From Thauera sp. (GTDB lineage: Bacteria > Pseudomonadota > Gammaproteobacteria > Burkholderiales > Rhodocyclaceae), in NCBI GenBank assembly GCA_017302295.1, contig JAFLDS010000012.1, forward strand, positions 1 to 64,000: a stretch of DNA of 64,000 bases. Reading direction: 5' to 3'. Made by a program: the position numbers and the translations under genes. This document shows positions 8,931-17,283 of this stretch, one piece after another. Under the pieces are notes generated by a model that saw only the letters and a list, made by a program, of their open reading frames with translations, was not told the origin of the DNA and searched no databases. The first letter of the stretch is position 1. Each line of letters begins with the position of its first letter.

Positions 8931-10838
8931 TCAGTCGAACAGCAGGCAGTCGGGCGGACAGTCGGCTGCGGTTGCGGCGTAGAGCCGGCGCACCGAATCG
9001 GCGCGGTTGGCGAGCACGCCGCGCTGGTTGATGTGTCCCTTGTCGGTGATCTCGCCGGCATCGATGCAGGGCGGGCGGTCGAGGATCAGGGCGCGGGCGA
9101 TGCGGGTGCTGCTGGCGCGGTAGGCCTCGTTGTGCGCGCGCAGCGCGTCGGCGAGGGTCTGCTTGACCAGCGGGTGGGTGGCCAGTTCGGTGGCGGTGAG
9201 TCCTTCCAGGCCGGGCAGGCGCTTGCGCAGCTGGTCGGCGTTGGGGAACAGCAGCGCACCGAGCTCGTCGGCGTCGTGACCGGTGCACACCAGGTCGGTG
9301 AGCCAGGGGTGGGTGTGGCCGAGCACGTGGCCGCGCACGTGGGCCACCGACACCCAGGTGCCGGTGGTCAGCTTGAAATTCTCGGCGATGCGGCCGGCGT
9401 ACTGCAGGCCGTGGCGCGGCTCGTCGGGGGTGATGAAGGTGACGGCGTCGCCGGTCCTGAGGTAGCCCTCCTCGTCGAAGGCGTCGCGGTTCGCCTGGTC
9501 GTCGCCGAAGTAGCCGGTGGTGATGTTCTGGCCGCGGAAGCGGATTTCCATGCGGTTGCCGACCGGCACCAGCTTGGCTTCGACACCGGGCGCCGGCAGG
9601 CCGATGGTGCCGATGACCTGCGGCGGCCACCAGGTCAGCGTCGCCGGGGTGGTGGTTTCGGTGGAGCCGAGCGAGGACAGCACCGGGATGCGGCGGCCGG
9701 TGGCGCGGGCGCTGAATTCCTCGAGCTTGAGCCAGGTGTTGGGCGGCAGCGAGGCGCCGCCATAGACGATGACGTCGAGGTTGGGAAAAATCGCGTCGGC
9801 GATGCTCGGGTCGTCTTCCATGCGCGCGACCAGCATCTCCAGCCCGCGCGGCACGTTGACCATGATGCTGGGCTGGAAGCGGCGCAGGTTGGCGATCGTG
9901 CGGTCCACCAGTTCGGGCATCGGCTTGCCGTCGTCGATGTACAGCGTGCCGCCGTGGCGCAGCACCATGTTGAACGAGCCGTTGGCGCCGGCGGTGTGGT
10001 TCCACGGCAGCCAGTCGACCAGCACCAGCGGGCGCTTGCCGAGGAAGGGCCAGCATTGGTCCCACAGCGTGCCGGAGGCGATCATGTTGCGCTGGGTCAC
10101 CGTCACCGCCTTGGGGGCGCCAGTGGAGCCCGACGTCAGCAGCAGGCGGGCGATGCTGTCGAGGCCGACTTTCGCCACCGCCGCGTCGACTGCGGCGGTG
10201 GGCGCGGTGCGCAGGACGTCGGCGAACAGCTCGTCCACCGCGATGTCGGCGTCGGGCGCAACGGCGTCGCTCAGCACGCGCGCGCCCGCCAGCGACTTCA
10301 CGCTTGCCAGCGCGCGCGCGTAGCGCCGGGCGTTGCCGGCATAGACCAGCGCCGGGGCGAAGCGGCGGCTGAGATCGGCGATCTTGCTGCCGCTCTGCGA
10401 CACCAGGCTGTAAGCGGGCGACACGGCGAGCACCGGGATGCCGATCTGCATTGCGCCCAGTTGCAGCAACGCGTGGTGGATGCTGTTCTCGCTCAGCACG
10501 AAGATCGGGCGGTCGGCGGGGATGTTACGGTCGAGCAGCCATTGCGACACCGCGTTCGTCGCCGCCAGCGCCTCGCGGTAGGTGATCTGGCGCCAGTCGC
10601 CGGTGCCGTCGGGTTCGGCGAGGAACACCGTGTCGGGCTTCTCGGCGGCGTGCAGGCGCAGATAGTCGCCGAGCTGACGCACTGCCATCGGTGCCAGCGG
10701 CTGCAGGTTGCGGATCAGCACGGCGCCGTCGGCGCGCTCGGTGACTTCGATGTCGACCGGGCCGAAGCGGACGTCGCGGAACGGGGCCGTCGGGCGGCCG
10801 GCTTCGAAGGCGGAGTGGGTTTCGGCGAGAGTCGTCAT
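8931..10838 (-). CDS. fcs: Feruloyl-CoA synthase-type aryl-CoA ligase
   Basis: A 635-residue ANL-superfamily adenylate-forming ligase expected to activate an aromatic acid with ATP and CoA. Core motifs are visible: the ATP loop LLLTSGSTGAPKAV, the A5 region SSLGSTETTTPATLTWW, and YLRTGDAVTF. WLPWNHTAGANGSFNMVL followed by HGGTLYIDDGKPMPELV is characteristic of feruloyl-CoA synthases rather than acetyl- or long-chain ligases. The ATG at 10838 starts a normal N terminus; the frame is open further upstream, but that part reads as a shadow of the neighbouring gene. No enoyl-CoA hydratase/lyase (ech) is present nearby, so the substrate may be an aryl acid other than ferulate. Confidence 0.85.
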   Translation of the reverse strand: MTTLAETHSAFEAGRPTAPFRDVRFGPVDIEVTERADGAVLIRNLQPLAPMAVRQLGDYLRLHAAEKPDTVFLAEPDGTGDWRQITYREALAATNAVSQWLLDRNIPADRPIFVLSENSIHHALLQLGAMQIGIPVLAVSPAYSLVSQSGSKIADLSRRFAPALVYAGNARRYARALASVKSLAGARVLSDAVAPDADIAVDELFADVLRTAPTAAVDAAVAKVGLDSIARLLLTSGSTGAPKAVTVTQRNMIASGTLWDQCWPFLGKRPLVLVDWLPWNHTAGANGSFNMVLRHGGTLYIDDGKPMPELVDRTIANLRRFQPSIMVNVPRGLEMLVARMEDDPSIADAIFPNLDVIVYGGASLPPNTWLKLEEFSARATGRRIPVLSSLGSTETTTPATLTWWPPQVIGTIGLPAPGVEAKLVPVGNRMEIRFRGQNITTGYFGDDQANRDAFDEEGYLRTGDAVTFITPDEPRHGLQYAGRIAENFKLTTGTWVSVAHVRGHVLGHTHPWLTDLVCTGHDADELGALLFPNADQLRKRLPGLEGLTATELATHPLVKQTLADALRAHNEAYRASSTRIARALILDRPPCIDAGEITDKGHINQRGVLANRADSVRRLYAATAADCPPDCLLFD

Positions 10839-10903
10839 GGGATCTGTCCTGTCTGACGTGAGGTCGCGTTGAATGGAGCGAAGTTGATGGGCTGCAGGCG
10901 CGC

Positions 10904-11908
10904 TCAGCGGCCGAAGTCGAGCAGCACCTTGGCGCCGCGCGGGGCCGAGAAGCGTTGCCAGGCGTCGGCGAAATCGCGCGCCGGCGCCGCCTCCCAGGTG
11001 GAGGGCGTCAGCACGCCTTCGGCCAGCAGGCCGAACACGCGCGCCAGTTGCGCGGTGAACTGCGCTTCCTCGTTCACCAGCAGGCCGCCGCAATACACGC
11101 CGACCAGCGAGGCGCCTTTCAGCAGCAGCAGGTTCATCGGCACCGAAGGGATCGCGCCGGCGGCGAAGCCGATCACCAGCAGGCGCCCGCGCCACGCCAG
11201 CGCGCGCGCCGCCGGCTCGGTGTAGAGGTCGCCGACCGGGTCGACGACGATGTCGGCGCCGCGCGGGCCGAGGAGTTCCTTCAGCCCCTGGCGCAGCGCC
11301 GCCGGGGCGACGGTCAGCGCGCTGCCACGCGCATGGTCGCGCAGCAGCAGTTCGCCGGCGGCACGCTCGACCGAGAACAGTTCGGCGCCGAGATGGGCCG
11401 CGAGTTGCAGCGCGGCACGGCCCACCGCGCCGCTGGCGCCCAGCACCAGCACGCGCTCGCCGGCCTTCAGCCCGGCGCGGTCGACCAGGCCGTGATAGGC
11501 GGTCAGGTGCGAGTTGATCGACGCCACCGCGTCCTGCGGCGACAGTCCCGGCGGCAGCGGAATGACGCGGCTGGCCGGGGCGACGAGCTGCGACGCATAG
11601 GCGCCGACCACGCCGCTGGAGACGACGGCATCGCCCGACTTCAGGTGCGTGACGCCCGCGCCCACGGCGCGCACGGTGCCGGCCGCATCGAGGCCGGGAA
11701 CGCAAGGCAGGGCCGGCTTATCCTGATAGCGGCCCTGCATCATCAGGTGGTCAGTGAAATTCAGCGCCGCGCAGGCAACGTCGATCACGACTTCGCCCGC
11801 GGCAGGGGCCAGTGGCTGCGCCAGCGCTTCGACGGCGATCTGCGGCGGGTTGCCATACTCGCGGCAGACGAGGGCGTAGGCCGGGAGGGGCGGAGGAGTT
11901 GCGGACAT
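10904..11908 (-). CDS. NAD(P)H:quinone oxidoreductase-like MDR family enzyme
   Basis: A zinc-free medium-chain dehydrogenase/reductase of about 334 residues. The N-terminal GroES-like half contains ALNFTDHLMMQGRY and PCVPGLDAAGTV; the Rossmann half has the nucleotide loop VLVLGASGAVGRAALQLAA. The usual zinc ligands are absent, as in quinone oxidoreductases and enoyl-reductase relatives. The chosen ATG at 11908 gives the family length; upstream in-frame codons would add a Pro-rich tail with no support. Placed between an aryl-CoA ligase and a solute-binding protein, it may reduce an enoyl or quinone intermediate of the local pathway. Substrate not predictable. Confidence 0.8.
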   Translation of the reverse strand: MSATPPPLPAYALVCREYGNPPQIAVEALAQPLAPAAGEVVIDVACAALNFTDHLMMQGRYQDKPALPCVPGLDAAGTVRAVGAGVTHLKSGDAVVSSGVVGAYASQLVAPASRVIPLPPGLSPQDAVASINSHLTAYHGLVDRAGLKAGERVLVLGASGAVGRAALQLAAHLGAELFSVERAAGELLLRDHARGSALTVAPAALRQGLKELLGPRGADIVVDPVGDLYTEPAARALAWRGRLLVIGFAAGAIPSVPMNLLLLKGASLVGVYCGGLLVNEEAQFTAQLARVFGLLAEGVLTPSTWEAAPARDFADAWQRFSAPRGAKVLLDFGR

Positions 11909-12056
11909 GGAACGGCGCTCCGGGCTGGGCGGCGGACGCGGGCATGCGTGCCGCGCCGACGAAGGTGAGGGCGGGGGTGTTAACCGGGAATGAATCAGCC
12001 GGGGCCGCACGTGGCAGCCCCGGCTGGCTGGGGTCAGGCCAATTGGGGCCGGCGCG

Positions 12057-13202
12057 TCAACGCACCAGCGTCCAGTTGCCGTTCTTCACCGTGATCAGCT
12101 CGCGGCCACGTTCATCGAAGCCGCTGTGGTCGGCCGGCGTCATGTTGAACACGCCCTGCGTGCCGACCAGTTCCTTGGTCTGCTCGAGCGCGTCGCGCAG
12201 CGCGGAGCGAAACTCCGGCGTGCCCGGCTTGCCCTTCGCGGCGGCCAGCGGCACCGCCTGCTTGAGCAGCAGGCCGGCGTCGTAGATGTTGGCGCCGAAG
12301 GTGGCCGGCTTGGTGCCGTGCAGCTTCTCGTAGGCGGCGATGTACTCGGCGGCGAGCTTCTTCGACGGATTGCTGTCGTCGATCTCGGGCAGCACCAGCA
12401 TCAGGCTGGCGGCGAGGACGGTGCCCTCGACCTTCTTGCCGCCCAGCTTCAGGAAGTCGGGCAGCGCGGCGCCGTGAGTCTGGTAGAACTGGCCCTTGTA
12501 GCCCTGGTCGACGAGCGTGATCTGCGGCAGCACCGAGGCGCCGCCCGGCGCCGCGACCAGCACCGCATCGGGGCGTGCCGAGTAGATCTTCAGCGCCTGA
12601 CCGGTCACCGAGTTGTCCGAGCGCAGGAAGCGCTCGTTGGCGACGATCTTGATGCCGGCCTGCTCGGCCATCGGCGAGAACACCTTGTACCAGGTCTCGC
12701 CGTAGGGATCGCCGGTGCCGATGAAGCCGACCGTCTTGATGCCGGCCTTGCTCATCTGGCCGATCAGCGCGCGGGCGATCAGGTCGTCGTTCTGCGGCGT
12801 CTTGAACACCCACCTCTTCTTCTCGTCCATCGGCAGCACCACCGCATTGGTGCCGACCGGCGCCAGCAGCGGCACGCCGGCCGAGGCGATGAAGTCGAGC
12901 ACCGCCATCGCGTTGGGCGAGCCCGACGGCCCGATGATCGCGTCGACGTTCTGCTCGGAAATGAGCTTCTTCACCGCGGTGACCGAGGCGGTCGGGTCGC
13001 TGCCGTCATCGAGCGCGATGTACTCGACGCTCAGGTCGCCGATCCTGGTGGGCAGCAGCGGCACGGTGTTCTTCTGCGGGATGCCGATCAGCGCGGTGGG
13101 GCCGGTCGCCGAGGACACGACGCCGATCTTGACCTGCGCGTGCGCGGTCGTGACGAGCAGGGCGCCGAACATCAGGGCCGAGGCGATCTTCTTCAACAGC
13201 AT
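12057..13202 (-). CDS. ABC transporter substrate-binding protein, branched-chain amino acid (LivK-like) type
   Basis: A 381-residue periplasmic binding protein of the Peripla_BP_6/LivK class. It has a clear signal peptide (MLLKKIASALMFGALLVTT, then AHAQ cleavage) and the family pattern VKIGVVSSATGPTALIGI, VDAIIGPSGSPNAMAVLDF, and GFIGTGDPYGETW. The ATG at 13202 has a GGAGA site upstream. Proteins of this class in aromatic-degradation clusters often bind aromatic acids. No permease or ATPase gene accompanies it in this window, so it must use transporter parts encoded elsewhere or act as a receptor. It sits within the same-strand catabolic block. Confidence 0.88.
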   Translation of the reverse strand: MLLKKIASALMFGALLVTTAHAQVKIGVVSSATGPTALIGIPQKNTVPLLPTRIGDLSVEYIALDDGSDPTASVTAVKKLISEQNVDAIIGPSGSPNAMAVLDFIASAGVPLLAPVGTNAVVLPMDEKKRWVFKTPQNDDLIARALIGQMSKAGIKTVGFIGTGDPYGETWYKVFSPMAEQAGIKIVANERFLRSDNSVTGQALKIYSARPDAVLVAAPGGASVLPQITLVDQGYKGQFYQTHGAALPDFLKLGGKKVEGTVLAASLMLVLPEIDDSNPSKKLAAEYIAAYEKLHGTKPATFGANIYDAGLLLKQAVPLAAAKGKPGTPEFRSALRDALEQTKELVGTQGVFNMTPADHSGFDERGRELITVKNGNWTLVR

Positions 13203-13316
13203 GTATGTCTCCGTTCTGGTGTGGTTGTGGTGTGCAAACTGTCGAGGCGGGGGTGTTGCGGTTCGGGTCGAGTGTGGCATGCATGCCCGCGGGGCTGCAC
13301 GTCTTGTGTCGAACGA
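13203..13316. promoter_or_regulatory. Spacer with 12-bp palindrome upstream of the binding protein gene
   Basis: The gap holds a perfect palindrome GGCATGCATGCC at 13276-13287. Overlapping its left edge, at 13301-13316, is CTTGTGTCGAAC, which resembles the repeat CTTGTGGGTCGAAC found at 16468 in the divergent promoter of this cluster but lacks two bases. This may be a second site for the same regulator; evidence is weak. Confidence 0.3.
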
Positions 13317-14576
13317 TCAGTCGTCGCGTTCGCCTTCCTCGTACAGCACGCCGTGGCCGATGCGGTCGAGGCAGATTTCCGCCGTCCAGGGCAGCATCAG
13401 CGAGCCGCAGCGGCTGTCGCGGAACATGCGTTCGAGCGGGAAGTTCTTCAGCATCGCCTGGCCGCCGCACACCTTGACCGCGGCCGAGCAGATCTCGGCG
13501 CTGTACTCCATGATGGTGTATTGGCAGGCGTAGGCGCGCATGCGCTCGGTGCGCGAGGGGTTGCGCTTGAACTCGGACGTGACGCGGTGGAACAGTGCCC
13601 AGGCCTGCTGCAGCTTGACGTACATCTCGGCGACGCCGAACTGCTTGGTGGGATACATGCGGCGCTTCACATTCACGCCCGACACTTCGGCGCGCAGGTA
13701 GGCGACGGCGAAGTCGTAGGCCGCCTGCGCGAGACCCATGTAGCAGGGGGTGAGCGTCATGAACATGTGCGGGTACTGGCTGGCGGCCTGGATGTAGACG
13801 CCTTGCGGCATCAACTGGGCGGTGTCGGGCACCACCACGTCCTTCAGCAGCAGTGTGCGCGACACGGTGCCACGCATGCCCAGCGGATCCCAGTCGCCCA
13901 CCACCGACACGCCCGGCGCGTCGGCGGGCACCGCCATGAACATGGTGTGGGCGCGGGTCGGCTCGGCGACGTCTTCGGTGCACAGCACGCCGTAGTAATC
14001 GGCGTGGCCCGACAGCGAGGCGAAGATCTTCTTGCCGTTGAGCACCCAGCCCTCAGCCGTCTTGTGCGCGCTGGTGCCGAACGGGTGCTTGCCGGCGGCC
14101 GCGCCGCTGCCCTCGGAGAAGGGCTGGGCGTAGATCTTGCCTGCGAGCATGTGGCCGTAGTGCAGCGCGCGGTTGTGCTCGTGGCTGGCGCGCTGCTCGG
14201 GCGTCAGCTCCAGCGCGTCGACCATGTCGGCGGTCCACAGCGCGTTGGCGTTGTGCATGTTGAAGGTGTTGGCGGTGGTGCTGCAGTAGTACGAGATGCG
14301 CGACGCGACCAGCGCATAGCTGCGGTAGTCGGCGCCGATGCCGCCCAGGCGCTTGGGCACGCACAGGCCGAGGAAGCCCATTTCCTTCAGGTCTTCATAG
14401 TTCGCGGTGGGGAAGCTGGCTTCGCGGTCGTGCTTGAAGGCGCGCTCGGCCCAGGCCACCCCGTACTGGTCCACCCTGGCGAGCAGCTCGCGCTGCAGAT
14501 CGGTGAGCGGCGCGCCGTCGAACATCGTGTTGGCGTCGGCCGACTTGGCGTATTTGGTCAGATAGCTGCTGTCCAT
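13317..14576 (-). CDS. Acyl-CoA dehydrogenase family flavoprotein
   Basis: A 419-residue member of the acyl-CoA dehydrogenase superfamily, expected to be a soluble FAD enzyme. The N-terminal helical domain has FLGLCVPKRLGGIGADYRSY; the middle beta domain contains FGTSAHKTAEGWVLNGKKIF and DPLGMRGTVSRTLLL; the C-terminal helices include KVCGGQAMLKNFPLERMFRD, the normal flavin-contact region. A TAGGAGA site precedes the ATG. Its gene follows the alpha/beta hydrolase by 9 bases. The family also includes flavin monooxygenases acting on aromatics, so either alpha,beta-desaturation of an acyl-CoA or ring hydroxylation is possible. Confidence 0.87.
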   Translation of the reverse strand: MDSSYLTKYAKSADANTMFDGAPLTDLQRELLARVDQYGVAWAERAFKHDREASFPTANYEDLKEMGFLGLCVPKRLGGIGADYRSYALVASRISYYCSTTANTFNMHNANALWTADMVDALELTPEQRASHEHNRALHYGHMLAGKIYAQPFSEGSGAAAGKHPFGTSAHKTAEGWVLNGKKIFASLSGHADYYGVLCTEDVAEPTRAHTMFMAVPADAPGVSVVGDWDPLGMRGTVSRTLLLKDVVVPDTAQLMPQGVYIQAASQYPHMFMTLTPCYMGLAQAAYDFAVAYLRAEVSGVNVKRRMYPTKQFGVAEMYVKLQQAWALFHRVTSEFKRNPSRTERMRAYACQYTIMEYSAEICSAAVKVCGGQAMLKNFPLERMFRDSRCGSLMLPWTAEICLDRIGHGVLYEEGERDD

Positions 14577-14585
14577 GCGGGTCTC

Positions 14586-15377
14586 CTACTTGTCCTGTTC
14601 GGCCGCAGCGAGGAAGGCCGCGACGGTGTGGTTGAAGCGGTCCGGCGATTCGATGTTCGCCATGTGGTTGATCCGGGGGAATTCGTGCAGCTCGACGAGG
14701 GCGAGTTGTTCGGCCATGCGGCGCATCGCCTTCACCGGCGCCTGCTGGTCCAGCTCGCCGGCCATCAGCAGGGTCGGCACGTCGATACGGGCCAGGTCGG
14801 CCTTGCGGTCGAAGGTGGTGAGCAAGCGCATGTAGTGCAGGTACTGCACCTTGTCGACCCCGTCGGCCGACAGCTCGGCGAGCTTGAACATCTGCGGGTG
14901 GATGCCGGGGCCGACGAACTTGCGCAGCAGCGCCGGCGCGGCGTCGCCAAAACGCGCGACGTCTGCCAGCGGTTCGGCGCGCAGGCGCAGGAATTCCTGC
15001 TGCCAGGCCTGGTCCGGATTGCCGAAACCGGCGGTAGTGGCCGACAGGATCAGGCTCGCGACGCGCTGCGGATGGCGGTGGATGTACTCCTGCGCCACCA
15101 TGCCGCCGATCGAGTGCCCGAGCAGATGCATGCGTTCGATACCCAGCGCCGCGCGCACCGCTTCCAGCGCTTCGGCCAGGTCTGCCCAGCCGATGTCGGC
15201 CGCGGCGGGCGAGTGGCCGTAGCCGGGCATGGTCCACGCGACCGTCAGACGCTCGCGGCCGAAATGTTCGAGCTGCGGCAGCCAGATGCTGGCGGTGGAG
15301 CCCATGCCGTGCAGCAGCACCAGCGGCGTGCCGCCGTGGCCGCTGGCGAGCCAGCCCGGGACGCGCACGGCGCTCAT
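14586..15377 (-). CDS. Alpha/beta hydrolase
   Basis: A 263-residue alpha/beta hydrolase. The oxyanion region is LVLLHGMGSTASIW, the nucleophile elbow is GHSIGG with Ser89, the acid is probably in MAGELDQQAP, and the catalytic His is in INHMANIE. The start ATG at 15377 overlaps the stop of the upstream NicX-like gene by 4 bases (ATGA), indicating coupled translation. In the nicotinate pathway the dioxygenase NicX is followed by the alpha/beta hydrolase NicD, an N-formylmaleamate deformylase; the same pairing here suggests this hydrolase acts on the ring-cleavage product. That role is an inference. Confidence 0.85.
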   Translation of the reverse strand: MSAVRVPGWLASGHGGTPLVLLHGMGSTASIWLPQLEHFGRERLTVAWTMPGYGHSPAAADIGWADLAEALEAVRAALGIERMHLLGHSIGGMVAQEYIHRHPQRVASLILSATTAGFGNPDQAWQQEFLRLRAEPLADVARFGDAAPALLRKFVGPGIHPQMFKLAELSADGVDKVQYLHYMRLLTTFDRKADLARIDVPTLLMAGELDQQAPVKAMRRMAEQLALVELHEFPRINHMANIESPDRFNHTVAAFLAAAEQDK

Positions 15378-16414
15378 TCGAACACCGGGCAGAGCTGGCC
15401 GCGATCGACGATCTGCACGCCGTCCAGCGACACGCTGCAGTTGCGCAAGGGCAGGTCGAAGTGGCCCAGGCTGTGGCGGCCGGCGTTGTCGTTGGCGCCG
15501 GTGGAATACAGGAAGTTGCCGGCGAAGGCGCGCAGTTCGGTGCCGTTGGTGTCGGCCTTGTCGAACATCTGCAGCGCATCCCAGCGCGCACCCGGGTTCA
15601 TGCCCCAGCCGACGTGGCTGACGGCGTAGGCGTCGGGGTCGTCCCACGCCGCCATGTAGCTGCGCATCAGTTCGGCGTCGAGGCCGCGGCCTTCGATCTT
15701 GCGCACGTAGTCGTCCTCGATGCGCAGCGTGACCGGGGATTCCAGGTAGCGCTTGAAGGTCAGGTTCACATCACCGGTGTCGAGCACCAGCGTGCCATTG
15801 ACCGAGCCGCGCGCCGGGAAGGCGAGGCAGATGCCGCCCGGCCAGTGCTGCACCAGGCCCGGCCGATCGGCGCCGCCCCACACGCCGGCCGGCTTGGCGC
15901 CGGTCAGCACGATGCACAGGTCGGTGCCGGCCTCCGAGCTGACGTGCATCTCGCTCGCCTTGGCCAGCATGCGCACGCCGCTCTTGATCGACTTCGTCAG
16001 GTCGGCGTCGGTCGTCAGGCGCTCGAGGATCTCGGGATGCTCGTTGCTGATCATCATCACCCGCGCGCCGGTCGCGAGGAGCTCGCCGAGCTCGGGTGCA
16101 TGGAGCAGGCCTTCCACCGTCAGGTCGACCACCAGGCCTTCACCCGACAGCGCCTGCATCACCGGGCGCATCTGCTGGATGACGTGCGAGGCGCCGGTCG
16201 AGCGCACCGGCACCGGCGTCGTCACCGGCAGCGAAGGCACGCCGATATGCACCGGGATCGCGCCCATTCGCGCCAGCGCCAGCTCGGCCAGCTTCAGGTT
16301 GATCTGCCGGCTGTCCGTCTCCGACAGGATGCGGACGACCTCGCCCGGCTCGACCTTGCAGCGGCGGAAGATCGTCTCGAAAGTGCGGATCCACCTGTCC
16401 TGGATTTGAATCAC
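15374..16414 (-). CDS. NicX-like (2,5-dihydroxypyridine 5,6-dioxygenase family) protein
   Basis: A 346-residue protein resembling the extradiol-like dioxygenase NicX, a family often labelled aminopeptidase M29/leucyl aminopeptidase. Shared blocks are GTLVLDTGDVNLTFKRYLES, SHVGWGMNPGARWDALQM, GNFLYSTGAND and HFDLPLRNCSVSLDG. As I recall, the metal ligands of NicX are His265, His318 and Asp320; the equivalent residues here are His267, His318 and Asp320, so the iron site appears intact. It leads the minus-strand catabolic block and is translationally coupled to the alpha/beta hydrolase. The other nic genes (nicAB, nicC, nicF, nicE) are absent, so the substrate may be a different hydroxylated N-heterocycle or aromatic ring. 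Confidence 0.75.
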   Translation of the reverse strand: MIQIQDRWIRTFETIFRRCKVEPGEVVRILSETDSRQINLKLAELALARMGAIPVHIGVPSLPVTTPVPVRSTGASHVIQQMRPVMQALSGEGLVVDLTVEGLLHAPELGELLATGARVMMISNEHPEILERLTTDADLTKSIKSGVRMLAKASEMHVSSEAGTDLCIVLTGAKPAGVWGGADRPGLVQHWPGGICLAFPARGSVNGTLVLDTGDVNLTFKRYLESPVTLRIEDDYVRKIEGRGLDAELMRSYMAAWDDPDAYAVSHVGWGMNPGARWDALQMFDKADTNGTELRAFAGNFLYSTGANDNAGRHSLGHFDLPLRNCSVSLDGVQIVDRGQLCPVFE

Positions 16415-16459
16415 GTCTCCGGCTCCTCGCTCTATTTGCTTCCGGTTTCATCCGATTGA

Positions 16460-16530
16460 TAAACCGTCTTGTGGGTCGAACTATTGGCGGATTTTTGATA
16501 TAAGTCAACTCGTGAGTCGATTAATTTCCG
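16460..16530. promoter_or_regulatory. Divergent promoter region with repeated operator-like motif
   Basis: Between the NicX-like gene (minus) and the glutathione transferase gene (plus) are two copies of a 12-base motif, CTTGTGGGTCGA at 16468-16479 and CTCGTGAGTCGA at 16509-16520. They match at 10 of 12 positions and start 41 bases apart, about four helix turns. The second copy sits in an imperfect palindrome, TCAACTCGTGAGTCGA (16505-16520). The spacer is AT-rich (ATTTTTGATATAAG). The TetR gene just downstream is the obvious candidate regulator. Confidence 0.5.
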
Positions 16531-16570
16531 CCGGCCGCAGGCCGCAACGAACGTGGATAAGGACAACAAC

Positions 16571-17224
16571 ATGGATCAGGCACTGCAGCTGCACGGCACC
16601 CCGCTGAGCAACTACTACAACAAGGTCAAGATCGCCCTGCTCGAGATGGGCTTCGCCTTCACCGAACACGCCCACGCGCCGAACAGCGGCGCCTGGCCGC
16701 AGTCCGGGTCGCCGAGCGGAAAGATTCCCTTCCTCGTCACTTCTGCCGGCGCGATCCATGAATCGCAGCCCATCCTCGAATACCTCGAGGACGTCCGCCC
16801 GGCCGCGAGCCTTTATCCCGGCGACGCCTACCGGCGCGCGCGCTGCCGGGAGTTGATCCAGTACCTCGAGCTGTACGTCGAAGCGCCGGCGCGCACGCTG
16901 TATCCGGCGGCGTTCTGGGGCAAGGAAGTGGCGCGCGAAACCGTGGACCGCGCGGTGGACGCCATCGGCGCCGGCATCGCCACGCTGGCGCGCTGTGCCG
17001 ACTTCGCGCAGCACCTGTGCGGCGAGCCATTCACCCACGCCGACAGTGTCGCCTGGGTGCACCTGAACACCGTGGCGATGGCGCTCAAGCGTGTCACCGG
17101 AGCGGACCCGCTGCCCGCATGGCTGCCGGCGCTGCCGGGCTATCTCGAGCGCCTGGCGGCGAGACCGTCGATCCGGCGCGTGGAGGACGATCGGCGTGCC
17201 GCCGCGCGCGCATCGCGTGGATGA
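16571..17224 (+). CDS. Glutathione S-transferase family protein
   Basis: A 217-residue soluble glutathione transferase. The N-terminal thioredoxin fold has LHGTPLSNYYNKVKIALLE, the cis-Pro segment GKIPFLV, and the glutathione contact HESQPILEYLED; an all-helical C-terminal domain follows. The ATG at 16571 has AAGGA seven bases upstream; a GTG 18 bases earlier is also in frame but less likely. It is transcribed divergently from the NicX-like gene and followed by a TetR gene. Such enzymes in catabolic clusters often act as maleylpyruvate or maleylacetoacetate isomerases, or detoxify reactive intermediates; the sequence does not decide which. Confidence 0.87.
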   Translation: MDQALQLHGTPLSNYYNKVKIALLEMGFAFTEHAHAPNSGAWPQSGSPSGKIPFLVTSAGAIHESQPILEYLEDVRPAASLYPGDAYRRARCRELIQYLELYVEAPARTLYPAAFWGKEVARETVDRAVDAIGAGIATLARCADFAQHLCGEPFTHADSVAWVHLNTVAMALKRVTGADPLPAWLPALPGYLERLAARPSIRRVEDDRRAAARASRG

Positions 17225-17283
17225 GGCCGCCTCGCGTACCATGCGGGCGATCTGCACCCTGATGACATTGAATCGGAACGCTC

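Noticed and set aside
8931-10838. Assignment of the local cluster to classical ferulate degradation
   Set aside because: Although the ligase is of feruloyl-CoA synthase type, no enoyl-CoA hydratase/aldolase or vanillate demethylase genes are present.
8904-10856. A 650-codon plus-strand open frame antisense to the CoA ligase gene
   Set aside because: It mirrors the ligase frame, is rich in Gly, Arg, His and Val as expected for GC-rich shadows, and has no recognisable domain.
12126-15629. An 1167-codon plus-strand frame across the binding protein, dehydrogenase and hydrolase genes
   Set aside because: It spans three well-supported genes on the other strand and has the composition of a shadow frame with no motif.
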